Source: Solirubrobacterales bacterium (GTDB lineage Bacteria > Actinomycetota > Thermoleophilia > Solirubrobacterales > 70-9). Taken from it: a stretch of DNA of 55,730 nucleotides. Of this stretch, positions 24,960-33,153 are shown one piece after another. The translations under genes and the position numbers were made by a program. The notes beneath the pieces were generated by a model. That model worked only from the letters and a program-made list of their open reading frames with translations, did no database searches and was not told where the DNA came from. Position 1 is the first letter of the stretch. Every line of letters begins with the position of its first letter. The stretch lies in assembly GCA_030152805.1 (NCBI GenBank), contig JASLIG010000021.1, positions 1-55,730 on the forward strand, read 5' to 3'.

Positions 24960-24973
24960 CGTCCAATACTCAA

Positions 24974-25357
24974 ATGGGAATGAGTTCTCGAAGGGGTCGC
25001 GGGCGTTCGCGAGCCAACTATGGAGCCGGCAGCAAGAGGCACGCGAGCGGGCGCGAGATATCGCCGGCGCTGATCCACGTCCTCAACCACCCGACTCGCC
25101 GCCAGATCCTGCGCCTGCTGCACCAACGGCCCACGGCACTGAGTCCGAACGAAATGTCAGAGGCGATCGGCGTGGCCCTGTCCAATCTCAGCTTCCACGC
25201 GCGCACGCTTGCCGAGTGCGGCGTGATCCGGGAGGCGAGGACGCGGCAGGTCAGGGGATCGGTCGAGCACTTCTATTTCTCGATCGTCTCCGAGAACAAG
25301 CTGGTGGCGACGATCCTCGGCGGCACCGAGGACGACGACGGCCTCCCACCCCGGTAG
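24974..25357 (+). CDS. ArsR-like winged-helix regulator
   Basis: The 127-aa protein has a basic N-terminal tail (residues 1-28) followed by an ArsR-like HTH (ALIHVLNHPTRRQILRLLHQRP, LSNLSFHARTLAECGVI) and a wing (VEHFYFSI). There is no separate sensor domain. A second ATG two codons later (24980) is equally possible. The gene abuts the convergent VOC gene with no intervening base. It is a relative of the regulator at 24266, and both may bind the GTTTC-type dyads between them. Confidence 0.8.
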   Translation: MGMSSRRGRGRSRANYGAGSKRHASGREISPALIHVLNHPTRRQILRLLHQRPTALSPNEMSEAIGVALSNLSFHARTLAECGVIREARTRQVRGSVEHFYFSIVSENKLVATILGGTEDDDGLPPR

Positions 25358-25741
25358 TCAGCCCCGCGGCGCGTAGCGGTGGTGCAGCATCAGCGTGTTG
25401 CCGTCCGGATCGCTGAACGGGACCATGTGGCAGACGCCGCTGTCGAGCGTGTCGGCGAGGAAGCTCACTCCCTTGGCTTCGAGATCGGCCCGGGTCGACT
25501 CGACGTCGTCGACGTGGAAGGCGATCGGATGCGTGTTGGGACTGAACTCCCGCCCGATCGAGGCGGCGTCGAGGACCTGCAACGTCAGATTGCCGGTCTC
25601 GAACTCACCGCCCGGGATTTTGCCGTAGTCGACCGAGTGCTCCAGCCCGAGCACCTGGCCGTAGAACTCAACCGCCCTGGGGTAGTCCTCGACGAAGACG
25701 GTGGCGAAGTCAACGCCCCTGATCGGGCTCGGATCTGGCAT
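25358..25741 (-). CDS. VOC (glyoxalase/bleomycin-resistance fold) family protein
   Basis: The 127-aa single-domain vicinal-oxygen-chelate protein has FYGQVLGLE early, a central HPIAFHVDDVESTRADLEAKG and DPDGNTLMLHHR at the end. A histidine, a glutamate region and the DPDGN turn fit a metal-dependent member. GGAGGA lies 5 bases before the ATG. Substrate unknown. Confidence 0.85.
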   Translation of the reverse strand: MPDPSPIRGVDFATVFVEDYPRAVEFYGQVLGLEHSVDYGKIPGGEFETGNLTLQVLDAASIGREFSPNTHPIAFHVDDVESTRADLEAKGVSFLADTLDSGVCHMVPFSDPDGNTLMLHHRYAPRG

Positions 25742-25818
25742 CTGTCCTCCTGGCTGTGGTCGGCGAGCTGACCACCAATGTACGTCAGTCCGCAGGCCGG
25801 TCTGGTATTCAGAAGCCC

Positions 25819-26244
25819 ATGGTTCTCGGCGACGACACCAAGGTCGTGCTGCTGGCGGCGGCGCTGATGTTTCTCTGGGCGCTGTTGCTCGGGGTGATGA
25901 AGTTCCGCCAGATGGATGCCTCCGAGGAGGGCTTGGCGCATCCCTACACGGACATCGCCCACCGCGCGGCGCTGCTCTACAGCTTCGCCCTGCTGCTGGT
26001 CGCGACCTTCGTGCAGCTGAGCGGCTGGGGGGTGCTGGTCAACCTGCTCGCCGCGGGCGCGTTGGCCTTCTACTTCTACGCCGCCGTCGCGGGCTACATG
26101 CTGCACGGCTGGAAGCGCGACACCGACAACCAGTTCCGCCGCCCTGGACGCGGTCTCGAGGCCTTCATGGCCAGTCTGATCGTGGGCGAGATCGGCGGCT
26201 GGCTGGTCCTGATCGCCGGCTTCCTCGACGCCCAGATCTTCTAG
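25819..26244 (+). CDS. Four-helix membrane protein
   Basis: The 141-aa protein has four hydrophobic helices (VVLLAAALMFLWALLLGVM, ALLYSFALLLVATFVQLSGW, VLVNLLAAGALAFYFYAAVAGY, SLIVGEIGGWLVLIAGFL) with short charged loops. ATG 25819 precedes the first helix; TATTCA is 7 bases upstream. An earlier ATG at 25756 would add an unlikely hydrophilic tail. It overlaps the convergent acyltransferase stop by four bases. Function unknown. Confidence 0.7.
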   Translation: MVLGDDTKVVLLAAALMFLWALLLGVMKFRQMDASEEGLAHPYTDIAHRAALLYSFALLLVATFVQLSGWGVLVNLLAAGALAFYFYAAVAGYMLHGWKRDTDNQFRRPGRGLEAFMASLIVGEIGGWLVLIAGFLDAQIF

Positions 26245-28181
26245 TCGCCTACGACGCAGTCCTTGGCGTCGGTCATCTTCACCGTCTGTTCGGTGTTGGG
26301 AAAGGCTTCCAGCAGGGCGTCGGCGATCAGGCGGCCGCGGGCGGCGTAGCCTTCGGAGGTGAAGTGGATGCCGTCGGGGATGAACCATTTGTCCCTGACG
26401 TCGGCGGCCCAGTCGTAGATGCGCATGTTGGGGTGGCGGTCGCAGGCTTCGAGCAGGGCCTCGTCCCAGCTCTGCATGTTGGCCGCCGCGTAGGGTCCAT
26501 TCGGCACCAGCGACTTGACGTTGACCCAGAGCGCCGGTTCGTCGCCGATCGTCGACATCATGCTCTCGATCCGGTCGCCGTAGGTGAAGGTCGAGCCGGC
26601 GGCGACGTTGGCCGCCTCGTTGGTCCCCATCGCGATCACCCAGCAGCCTTTGAAACCTTCGTTCTGCCAGGCTTCCGCCACTTCCTGAGCGTTCGCTTCG
26701 CCTTCGAAGTTCTCGTAGATCGAGCGCGCGCCGGCCACCTCGAGGTGCTGCGTGGTGGCGCCGACGCGCGCGTACTGGGCGCTGATCGGCTGGCTCGGAT
26801 CAGGCAGATATTCTTCGGAGACGAGTCCCTCGGAGGTCGAGTCGCCGATATGCACGACGGCCGTGCAGGTCGTCGCCAGCGGTTTGCGCTTGACATTCTT
26901 CGCCGTGATCGTCTGCGCCACCGGTTCGGCGCCGATCGCCGGCGAGTTCGAGGTGCCCACACCCGCCATGCCGGCGATCGCGAAGGCGAGCACGAGGCCG
27001 CCAGCGCCGATCAGCGCCCAGCCCTCGCGCGGCACCCGCTCGCGCCGCCAGCGGCCCGCGTTCCACTGGGCCCAGATCCGCCCGAGGGCGCCGTGGCGGA
27101 TCGGGTTCTCGACGTAGCGCCAGGAGAGCTCGGCGATCGCCATGATCGCGGTCACCTGCAGGATCGCACGCACCAGGTTGGGTCCGTGCACGCCCTGCGG
27201 CGAGGTCAGCACGATGATCGGCAGGGTCCAGAGGTAGATGCCGTAGGAGCGTTCGCCGATCCAGCGCATAGGCCGGCAGCCGACGATCGGTCCCAGCCGC
27301 GAGGCGGGGTGGGCGAAGGCGGCGACCGAGAGCGCCGTGCCGAGCGCCAGCAGGGCGAAGCCGCCGCGGTAGATGAAGGGCGAGAACTCGCTCGAGCGCC
27401 AGAACATCACCCCGATCACGATCAGGCCGACCAGCCCCGCGGCGTCGATCGTGCGGCGCGCCTGCGGCGTCACCCGCCGCGTCAACCGCCGGCTCGGCCA
27501 GACCATCGCCAGCGCCGCCCCGATCAACAGCTCGAGCGCGCGGGTGTCGGTGCCGTAGTAGACCCGCGAGGGATCGAGCGAGGGGTGGTAGAGGGCGGCC
27601 ATCAGGATCCCCGAGCAGAGCGCCGCGAGGAGGGCGACGGCGGCCAGCCGCGGCCGCGGCCCACCCTTGCGGCGCGTTTCCGGCACGAAGTGCAGTCCCG
27701 CCATCAGCAGGAAGGGCCAGGCGATGTAGAACTGCTCCTCGACCGAGAGCGACCAGAGGTGGTTGAGCGGCGAGGGCGGTGCAAAGCGGGCGAAGTAGGA
27801 GACGTCGTGGAAGATCAGCCACCAGTTGTTGAAGTAGCCGACCGCGCTGAGCACGGCGGTGCGGAAGTCGCTCGGCTGGTGCGGGCCGATCACGGTGACC
27901 CAGGCGGTGACCACGATCAGCATCAGGAAGAGGCCCGGCAGGAGGCGGCGGGCCCGCGCCAGCCAGAACGACTTCAGCCTGATCCCGCCTGCGTTGACCT
28001 GGTTGAGCAGGATGTCGGTGATCAGGTAGCCGCTGAGGGTGAAGAAGACCCCGACGCCGAGCAGGCCGCCTTCGGCCCAGCCGAACTTGAGGTGGTAGAG
28101 GACGACGCCGAGCACGGCGATCGCGCGCAGGCCATCGAGTCCCGGCATGTAGCGCTGCCCGCGCTTGACTGGCTCAGGCAT
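26241..28181 (-). CDS. OafA/YrhL-type acyltransferase with C-terminal SGNH domain
   Basis: The 646-aa protein has an acyltransferase-3 membrane domain (residues 1-390): GLDGLRAIAVLGVVLYHL near the start, FFTLSGYLI, and SLSVEEQFYIAWP. After a linker comes an extracytoplasmic SGNH domain with HIGDSTSEG, MGTNEAAN and PDGIHFTSEGY (catalytic Ser, Asn and Asp-His). Such proteins O-acylate cell-surface glycans, moving the acyl group across the membrane. The start overlaps the stop of the SGNH hydrolase gene by 8 bases, so the two act together. Confidence 0.9.
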   Translation of the reverse strand: MPEPVKRGQRYMPGLDGLRAIAVLGVVLYHLKFGWAEGGLLGVGVFFTLSGYLITDILLNQVNAGGIRLKSFWLARARRLLPGLFLMLIVVTAWVTVIGPHQPSDFRTAVLSAVGYFNNWWLIFHDVSYFARFAPPSPLNHLWSLSVEEQFYIAWPFLLMAGLHFVPETRRKGGPRPRLAAVALLAALCSGILMAALYHPSLDPSRVYYGTDTRALELLIGAALAMVWPSRRLTRRVTPQARRTIDAAGLVGLIVIGVMFWRSSEFSPFIYRGGFALLALGTALSVAAFAHPASRLGPIVGCRPMRWIGERSYGIYLWTLPIIVLTSPQGVHGPNLVRAILQVTAIMAIAELSWRYVENPIRHGALGRIWAQWNAGRWRRERVPREGWALIGAGGLVLAFAIAGMAGVGTSNSPAIGAEPVAQTITAKNVKRKPLATTCTAVVHIGDSTSEGLVSEEYLPDPSQPISAQYARVGATTQHLEVAGARSIYENFEGEANAQEVAEAWQNEGFKGCWVIAMGTNEAANVAAGSTFTYGDRIESMMSTIGDEPALWVNVKSLVPNGPYAAANMQSWDEALLEACDRHPNMRIYDWAADVRDKWFIPDGIHFTSEGYAARGRLIADALLEAFPNTEQTVKMTDAKDCVVGD

Positions 28182-28956
28182 TGGGCGCCAAGGGGATCGA
28201 GAGCATCGCCAGGATCGCCGTCCATCCCGGCTCGTGTCGCGCGAACCGGGCCGCGACCGCGCCCGCCAGTCCCTCGGCGATCGCGCCGGTCGCGACGGCG
28301 ACCCGCCTGGCCAGCTTGGTGCCGTGCGGCAGTTCGGGCCCCGACTCGAGCGCTGCTTTGCGCTGCACCGGGGCGGTGTAGCCGAGGCAGGCCTTGACGC
28401 CCTGCGCGATCAGCCGCGCGCGCAGGTCGGCCCCCGCTTCGATCGGGTGCAGGTCGTCGGCCTGCATCAGCTCCGGGTGCGCCGCTACCGCTCCCGCCCA
28501 GTTCGGAGTCTGCGTGCCGGGGCGCGAGGTGGCGAAGGCGTGGACGACTTCGTTCTTGCCGGTGTTGTCGATGCCGTTCACGGTAAAACCGTGGATGGTC
28601 GGCACCACCATGCAGCGGTCGCCCACGGCTTCGGCGACCTTCTGCAGGTTTCCGGCGAGGATCTGGGGATACGCGGGGTTGTCGTTGGTGCCGGCGTCGA
28701 AGACGATCACCGACTGCGAGGGGTCGTAGCTTTCCTGGAAGAGGTCGAAGATCTGGTAGCTGTTGTAACCGCCGACGGCGTTGACCGTCAGCGGCACGCC
28801 CGGCAGGTAGCGCTTCAGGTAGGGCGACGTCAGCTCCTCGAGGCTGTCGCCGACGACCAGCACGCCACCACTGCCGCTCGCGCTCGCTGTGGACGGAGCG
28901 AGAAGGGCGAGAGCGAGCATCGCCGTCACGGTCGCGAGCTTGCGCACCCTCGGCAT
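28174..28956 (-). CDS. Secreted SGNH/GDSL hydrolase-like protein
   Basis: The 260-aa protein has a signal peptide (LATVTAMLALALLAPSTASA) and an SGNH core: VVGDSLEEL (block I Ser), NAVGGY (Gly), DAGTNDNP (Asn) and a late DDLHPIEAG (Asp-His). It may transfer or remove acyl groups on the same surface polymer as the downstream acyltransferase. A C-terminal hydrophobic segment (GWTAILAMLSIPLAP) could anchor it. ATG 28956 gives the signal peptide; longer frames extend into the divergent lipoprotein. Confidence 0.8.
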   Translation of the reverse strand: MPRVRKLATVTAMLALALLAPSTASASGSGGVLVVGDSLEELTSPYLKRYLPGVPLTVNAVGGYNSYQIFDLFQESYDPSQSVIVFDAGTNDNPAYPQILAGNLQKVAEAVGDRCMVVPTIHGFTVNGIDNTGKNEVVHAFATSRPGTQTPNWAGAVAAHPELMQADDLHPIEAGADLRARLIAQGVKACLGYTAPVQRKAALESGPELPHGTKLARRVAVATGAIAEGLAGAVAARFARHEPGWTAILAMLSIPLAPNA

Positions 28957-28980
28957 CCGGGGAATTTCTACACTACTCAG
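28957..28980. promoter_or_regulatory. 24-base divergent promoter
   Basis: Only 24 bases separate the ATG of the SGNH gene and the ATG of the lipoprotein. TACACT (28969-28974) ends 6 bases before the lipoprotein ATG. On the other strand TAGAAA lies 8 bases before the SGNH ATG. Both transcripts must therefore be leaderless or nearly so. Confidence 0.5.
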
Positions 28981-29457
28981 ATGCGGCTCAGCCTTGCGGC
29001 GACAGTCGGCATGTTGCTGAGCCTGGCGCTGGTTCTGCCCGGCTGCGGGGAGGACCACTCGACGGCCGCGGGGGAGACGACCGCGATCGCCGCGCCGGCC
29101 GCCAAGCGCCAGCGGGGCTCCTGTGGCCCGCAGCTGCACCGCTTCCTCGCCTCGATGGACGCGCTGCGCGACCGTCTCGCACGCGGCCTCAGCTACGACG
29201 AATACCTGCGGGAAGTGAAGACACTGCGCGCCGCCTACGGCGCCCTCGATGCCCGCAAGCTGCCAATCGGCTGCCTGCTTGCCAGCGGCACCCCCGGCGA
29301 GCGCGCCTACAATCTCTACATCGACGCCGTCAACGCTTGGGGCGACTGCCTGGCGACCGTCTCCTGCGACACCGTCTCGATCGAACCGAAGCTGCAGCAC
29401 CGCTGGGCGCTTGCCTCCGCCCAGCTGTCCGACGCCCAACGGGGCCTGCGGAACTAA
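28981..29457 (+). CDS. Small lipoprotein
   Basis: The 158-aa protein begins with a lipoprotein signal (LSLALVLPGC with the lipobox cysteine near residue 22). The mature part is helical with four cysteines (RGSCGPQL, LPIGCLLA, WGDCLATVSCD) that may form two disulfides. No known domain is recognised. It would be lipidated by Lgt (8209). The stop overlaps that of the convergent methyltransferase gene. Confidence 0.7.
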   Translation: MRLSLAATVGMLLSLALVLPGCGEDHSTAAGETTAIAAPAAKRQRGSCGPQLHRFLASMDALRDRLARGLSYDEYLREVKTLRAAYGALDARKLPIGCLLASGTPGERAYNLYIDAVNAWGDCLATVSCDTVSIEPKLQHRWALASAQLSDAQRGLRN

Positions 29458-30284
29458 CCGCTCGTGGGCCGGGCGACGTAGATCGCCTTGGTGTGCGTCG
29501 ATTCGTCGAGCGGCTGGCGCGGGATACCGTCGAGGCCGTGACCGTAGACGTCGAGGCACTCGAGGCCGGCACTCGCCAGTGCGGTCAGCACCTCGGCTTC
29601 GGGGAAGTGACGCTGGCGGTGGACGAGCACGGGCGCATCGCCCCCCTCGGCGCCCGGCTCACCACCGCTCGCGTGCCCCTGCTCCGGCGCGACCTCGAGG
29701 CGCGATTCGCAGACTGAGCCCGGCGCCACGTCAGGAGCGGCCTGGCCGCGCCAGATCAGCTGCCGCCCGCCCCGCTCGACCACCTCTGTTTCGGCGAAGA
29801 AGGTGCGGTAGGCGGGCAGCGCGTTGACGTCGAAGAGCAGCAGGCCGGTGGGGGCGAGGTTGGCGCGCATGCCAGCCAGGGCCCGCTCCAGTTCCTTCGG
29901 GCTGAGCAGGTAGTTCACCGCGTCGTCGAGCGCCCAGACGAGGTCGAATTCGCCGAACCTCGGCAGCGCCAGCATGTCGGCGACGAGCAGCCGGACGCGG
30001 TCACCCGCCTTCTCGCGTGCCAGCTCCAGCATCGCCGGCGAGATGTCGCAGCCGGTGACCTCCCAACCGCGCGGAAGCATCTCGAGGAAGCTCTTGCCGG
30101 TGCCGCAGCCGACGTCGAGCAGGCGCTTGCCCTGCAGCCCGCGGCGCTCGAGCAGCTCGAGCAGATCGGCGATCCAGGCGTCGTATTCGTGGTGCGCGGT
30201 GAAGTCGTCATAGACCGGCGCCATCGCCTCGTAGGTGCCACGGGCCCAATCTGCACCGCTCTCCTTCGCCGCCGTTGGGTCCAC
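29454..30284 (-). CDS. Class I SAM-dependent methyltransferase
   Basis: The 276-aa protein has a Rossmann methyltransferase core: motif I LLDVGCGTGKSF near residue 55, CDISPAML, LVADMLALPRFGEFDLVWALDDAVNYL (motif IV) and GLLLFDVNAL. The C-terminal part has a His/Arg-rich insert (VHRQRHFPEAEV) and ends LDESTHTKAIYVARP. GTG 30284 is used as start. The family includes small-molecule and lipid methyltransferases; the substrate is not evident. It is divergent from the ECF sigma gene. Confidence 0.85.
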   Translation of the reverse strand: MDPTAAKESGADWARGTYEAMAPVYDDFTAHHEYDAWIADLLELLERRGLQGKRLLDVGCGTGKSFLEMLPRGWEVTGCDISPAMLELAREKAGDRVRLLVADMLALPRFGEFDLVWALDDAVNYLLSPKELERALAGMRANLAPTGLLLFDVNALPAYRTFFAETEVVERGGRQLIWRGQAAPDVAPGSVCESRLEVAPEQGHASGGEPGAEGGDAPVLVHRQRHFPEAEVLTALASAGLECLDVYGHGLDGIPRQPLDESTHTKAIYVARPTSG

Positions 30285-30444
30285 GACACAGAGACCGGAA
30301 CTATGATCTAAAAAGTTTCATAACTAAATTTCACCTTTTTGCTTTTAGAAGTAGTACGGTCGAGCAATCAACGTTTCGATCATTCAAGATTCGACTGACG
30401 GTGACGGGTGGGAGTGGGAGGAGGCGCATCGGTTCTGCCTCCGC

Positions 30445-30876
30445 ATGGCCTACCGCTATGCCAGCAACCCCAGCGAGGCGGAGGACATCGCCCAGGACGC
30501 TCTTCTGCGAGCCTGGCGCCGCCGCTCTACCCTGCGAGACGGGGCGAGGCGCAAGGAGTGGCTGGGCACGATCGTCCGCAACGAGGCCTTCCGCCAGCAC
30601 GCCCGCGTGCGTCCGGAACCGGTCGACACGGTCGATAGCTGGGAGGCCGCCGAGGACGAGGGGATCGTCTCCACGGTCGAACGCGCCGACCTGCACGCGG
30701 CCCTGAAAAGACTCCCGGAGCGCGACCGCAAGCTGCTCGAGCTGCGCTACCAGGAGGACCTGACCCAGGAGGCGATCGCCCGCCGGCTGGGAGTCCCGGA
30801 CGGCACGGTCAAGGTGCGCCTGCACCGGGTACGGCACAAACTGCGCGAGGAGATGAGAGCGGCACAGGCCGCCTGA
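30445..30876 (+). CDS. ECF sigma factor, N-terminus unclear
   Basis: The 143-aa frame holds sigma region 2 (AYRYASNPSEAEDIAQDALLRAW) and region 4 (LKRLPERDRKLLELRYQEDLTQEAIARRLGVPDGTVKVRL), so it should direct RNA polymerase to a specific promoter class. Region 2.1 continues upstream in frame for at least 10 codons (WEWEEAHRFCLR) before this ATG, yet no ATG, GTG or TTG exists between it and the TAG at 30352. TACGGT (30355-30360) is followed 6 bases later by an in-frame ATC, so a leaderless non-standard start is possible. No anti-sigma gene is adjacent. Confidence 0.8.
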   Translation: MAYRYASNPSEAEDIAQDALLRAWRRRSTLRDGARRKEWLGTIVRNEAFRQHARVRPEPVDTVDSWEAAEDEGIVSTVERADLHAALKRLPERDRKLLELRYQEDLTQEAIARRLGVPDGTVKVRLHRVRHKLREEMRAAQAA

Positions 30877-30904
30877 ACGGGCGCCGATCCGCGGCTGCGC
30901 TCGC

Positions 30905-31510
30905 CTAGCTCGCCGCGGCGACGCGGCGCATCTCCTCAGCCGCCGCGCGCGGACCGATGTAGGGGACGAGCATCGCGAAGAGCAGGTCGGGCAGCAGCGC
31001 CGGCAGCTGCGCCGCCCTTCCCGCCAGCAGCTCGTCGAAGATCAGACCGGACACCGCACCGGCCGACATCAGCGAGATGTTCTCCGGCAGCTCGCGGCCG
31101 CCGGAGAGCTCGCGGCCGCCCTCGAGATACTGGGTGAAGCGGGCGACGGCGTTCCAGTGCAGCTGGCGCGCGTCGGCGCCGGCGGCGGCGACCTCGACCA
31201 CCGCGGTGCGGGCGAGCAGGGGGTCGAGGGCGAAGAGTTCGACGATCGTCGCCAGCCCGTTCTCGACCCGCGCCAGCCAGTCCTGCTCCCCGTCGCAGTT
31301 GGAGACGACCTCGGCGAAGACCTGCTCGACCAGCATCTCGTAGGCGGCGAGGAAGCACTCGTGCTTGTCCTCGAAGTGTTTGTAGAAGGTGGTGCGGGAG
31401 GTGCCGGCCTCCTCGATCACGTCGGCGACCGAGGTCTCCTTGTAGCCCTTGCTGCCGACCACTCGGATCATTGCCGCGAGGATGAGGTCACGCCGCGATT
31501 CAGATGCCAT
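30905..31510 (-). CDS. TetR-family regulator, tandem paralog 3
   Basis: The 201-aa protein has an N-terminal TetR HTH (LILAAMIRVVGSKGYKETSVADVIEEAGTSRTTFYKHF) and an all-helical ligand domain ending in LVPYIGPRAAAEEM, a C-terminus it shares with its two neighbours. A 14-base direct repeat (31089-31102 and 31107-31120) makes the peptide GGREL appear twice. ATG 31510 gives the usual short N-terminal tail. It has its own promoter region (31511-31578) with a motif also found before the first TetR. Confidence 0.88.
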   Translation of the reverse strand: MASESRRDLILAAMIRVVGSKGYKETSVADVIEEAGTSRTTFYKHFEDKHECFLAAYEMLVEQVFAEVVSNCDGEQDWLARVENGLATIVELFALDPLLARTAVVEVAAAGADARQLHWNAVARFTQYLEGGRELSGGRELPENISLMSAGAVSGLIFDELLAGRAAQLPALLPDLLFAMLVPYIGPRAAAEEMRRVAAAS

Positions 31511-31563
31511 CGGCCAGTCCCAGGTTGGTGGAAAACTCCGGAGTACCTTCATCATAGCGGCTC

Positions 31564-31583
31564 GGTGTACGTAAGCGTTTATC
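31564..31583. promoter_or_regulatory. Shared TetR operator motif, copy A
   Basis: On the minus strand this reads TAAACGC, 4 bases, GTACACC. The same two 7-mers at the same spacing occur at 33027-33046. It overlaps the end of TetR paralog 2 and lies 54 bases upstream of paralog 3. Confidence 0.5.
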
Positions 31584-32253
31584 TAGCTTTTTCGCCCACC
31601 TCCCTGGTAGCCGCCGCTGGGCCGATATATGGGACCAGCGTCGCAAAAAGGACCTCCGAAAGCAACTGCGGCAGATACTCCGCGCGTCCCTCAACCACCT
31701 CGTCGGCGATCAGGCCGGCGACAGCTCCGATCGCCATCCGTGAGGTGTTGGCGGGCAGGTTGCGGCCGCCGGGGGCGAAGTCGCGACCCTCGTCGAAGAA
31801 GGGAGTCAGCCGCTGCAGGGCGGCGCGGTAGCGGCGCTGCGCCGCGGGCCCGGCGGCGCCGACGTCGACCAGGGCGAGGCGGGCGACGTCCGGCTCAGCG
31901 GCGAGCGCCTCGAGCAATGCCGCCAGTCCGGCCCGCGCTCGCAGTGGCCAGCCCTCCTCGGCCTCGTACGCCGCGGCGACCCGCCGCACCAGCCCGTCGG
32001 CGATGCCGTCGTAGGCGGCGAGGAAGCAGGCTTCCTTGTCCTCGAACATCTCGTAGAAGGTGGTGCGCGAGATCCCCGCCTCGCGGGTCAGGTCGGCGAC
32101 CGTCATCGCCGCGTAGCCCTTCGCAGCGGCGACGCGGATCGTCGCCTCGAGCAGGCGCTCGCGCTGCGAGCGGGCGATCACCTCAGGGGGGAGTCGGTGG
32201 CGTCCGCGCGGTGGGCGCCACCGCTCCCGTTTTTGCCCCTGCCCCGCCGGCAC
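31579..32253 (-). CDS. TetR-family regulator, tandem paralog 2
   Basis: The 224-aa protein has a basic 25-residue tail, a TetR HTH (LLEATIRVAAAKGYAAMTVADLTREAGISRTTFYEMF) and a C-terminal domain ending LVPYIGPAAA. It starts 4 bases after the stop of paralog 1, so the two are cotranscribed. The three tandem regulators share the HTH and the PYIG end but have diverged in the ligand region, as expected after duplication and change of effector. Confidence 0.88.
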   Translation of the reverse strand: MPAGQGQKRERWRPPRGRHRLPPEVIARSQRERLLEATIRVAAAKGYAAMTVADLTREAGISRTTFYEMFEDKEACFLAAYDGIADGLVRRVAAAYEAEEGWPLRARAGLAALLEALAAEPDVARLALVDVGAAGPAAQRRYRAALQRLTPFFDEGRDFAPGGRNLPANTSRMAIGAVAGLIADEVVEGRAEYLPQLLSEVLFATLVPYIGPAAATREVGEKAR

Positions 32254-32257
32254 GCGG

Positions 32258-32995
32258 TCAGCCGTCCGCCGGCACGGCTGACCTCTCGGCCTCGCGCGCC
32301 TGGCGCAAAGCCTCCTCCTGGCCGAGGTAGGGAACCGTCGTGATGTAGACGACGTCGGGGAGTAGCTCGCGCAGGCGCGTCGTGTTGCCGGCGAGGATCT
32401 GGCCGACGATCAGCGACTCGGCGGCCGAGAGTGCGGCGCGGCCGGCGCTGGAGGGGATCGCTGCTTCTTCGACCGGGTCGTCGCGGCCGCGTTCGAGCAG
32501 CGATTGCAGGACGCGCTTGCCGGAGGCGTAGAGCTCGAAGGCGCGCTCGCCCGAGGAGGGGGCCTCGACCAGGGCCATGCGGGCGAAGCTCGGCCGGCTG
32601 GCCAGCAGGTCGAGAAAGGCGGCGGCGGCGTCGCGCACCATCGTCGCCCAGGGCTTGTCCGGCGAGTAGACGGCGACGATGCGGCCCATCGCGTCCGCCA
32701 GCGCGACCTCCATCGAGGCGTGAAAGCAGTCCTCCTTGTCCTTGAAGAGCTCGTAGAAGGTCGCGCGCGAGACGCCGGCGCCCTCGCAGACGTCGGCGAT
32801 CGTGGTCGCGCCGTAGCCTTTCTTGGCGCAGCTGCGCGCCATCGCGTTGAGCAGTCGTTCGCGCTGGGAGTGCTCGATCAGCGGTTCGGAGAGATTGTTG
32901 ATCCCGGCCGTCAGGCGCTCCTGCTCGAGCGTGGCTCCTAGGTCGCCAGTTGGCTCTCTAGAGGCGTTTCCGCGGGGCGAGGAGGTGGGAGGCAC
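32258..32995 (-). CDS. TetR-family regulator, tandem paralog 1
   Basis: The 245-aa protein has an N-terminal tail of about 40 residues, a TetR HTH (LLNAMARSCAKKGYGATTIADVCEGAGVSRATFYELF) and a helical C-terminus ending VPYLGQEEALRQA. A start about 30 codons later would still keep the HTH, so the N-terminus is uncertain. It is the first gene of the TetR run and has a palindrome plus the shared motif upstream. Targets are unknown; no enzyme gene is in the same unit. Confidence 0.85.
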   Translation of the reverse strand: MPPTSSPRGNASREPTGDLGATLEQERLTAGINNLSEPLIEHSQRERLLNAMARSCAKKGYGATTIADVCEGAGVSRATFYELFKDKEDCFHASMEVALADAMGRIVAVYSPDKPWATMVRDAAAAFLDLLASRPSFARMALVEAPSSGERAFELYASGKRVLQSLLERGRDDPVEEAAIPSSAGRAALSAAESLIVGQILAGNTTRLRELLPDVVYITTVPYLGQEEALRQAREAERSAVPADG

Positions 32996-33021
32996 GTCGA
33001 GATCCTGGGGTAGACAACCGT

Positions 33022-33046
33022 GTTTAGGTAAACGCGATTGTACACC
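33022..33046. promoter_or_regulatory. TetR palindrome and shared operator motif, copy B
   Basis: GTTTAGGTAAAC (33022-33033) is a perfect palindrome with a 2-base centre. It overlaps TAAACGC, 4 bases, GTACACC (33029-33046), the motif also present at 31564-31583. Both are 27-50 bases upstream of TetR paralog 1. Confidence 0.55.
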
Positions 33047-33153
33047 CTGAGGGCGCTCTGTGGACGTTCCGGTACCGATTTAACAAAGGGCGAGCGCGCT
33101 TGGGAACGCTGGCGGAATCCGGGCGGGCCAACGGGGCTCTGGGGCGAGCTGGA

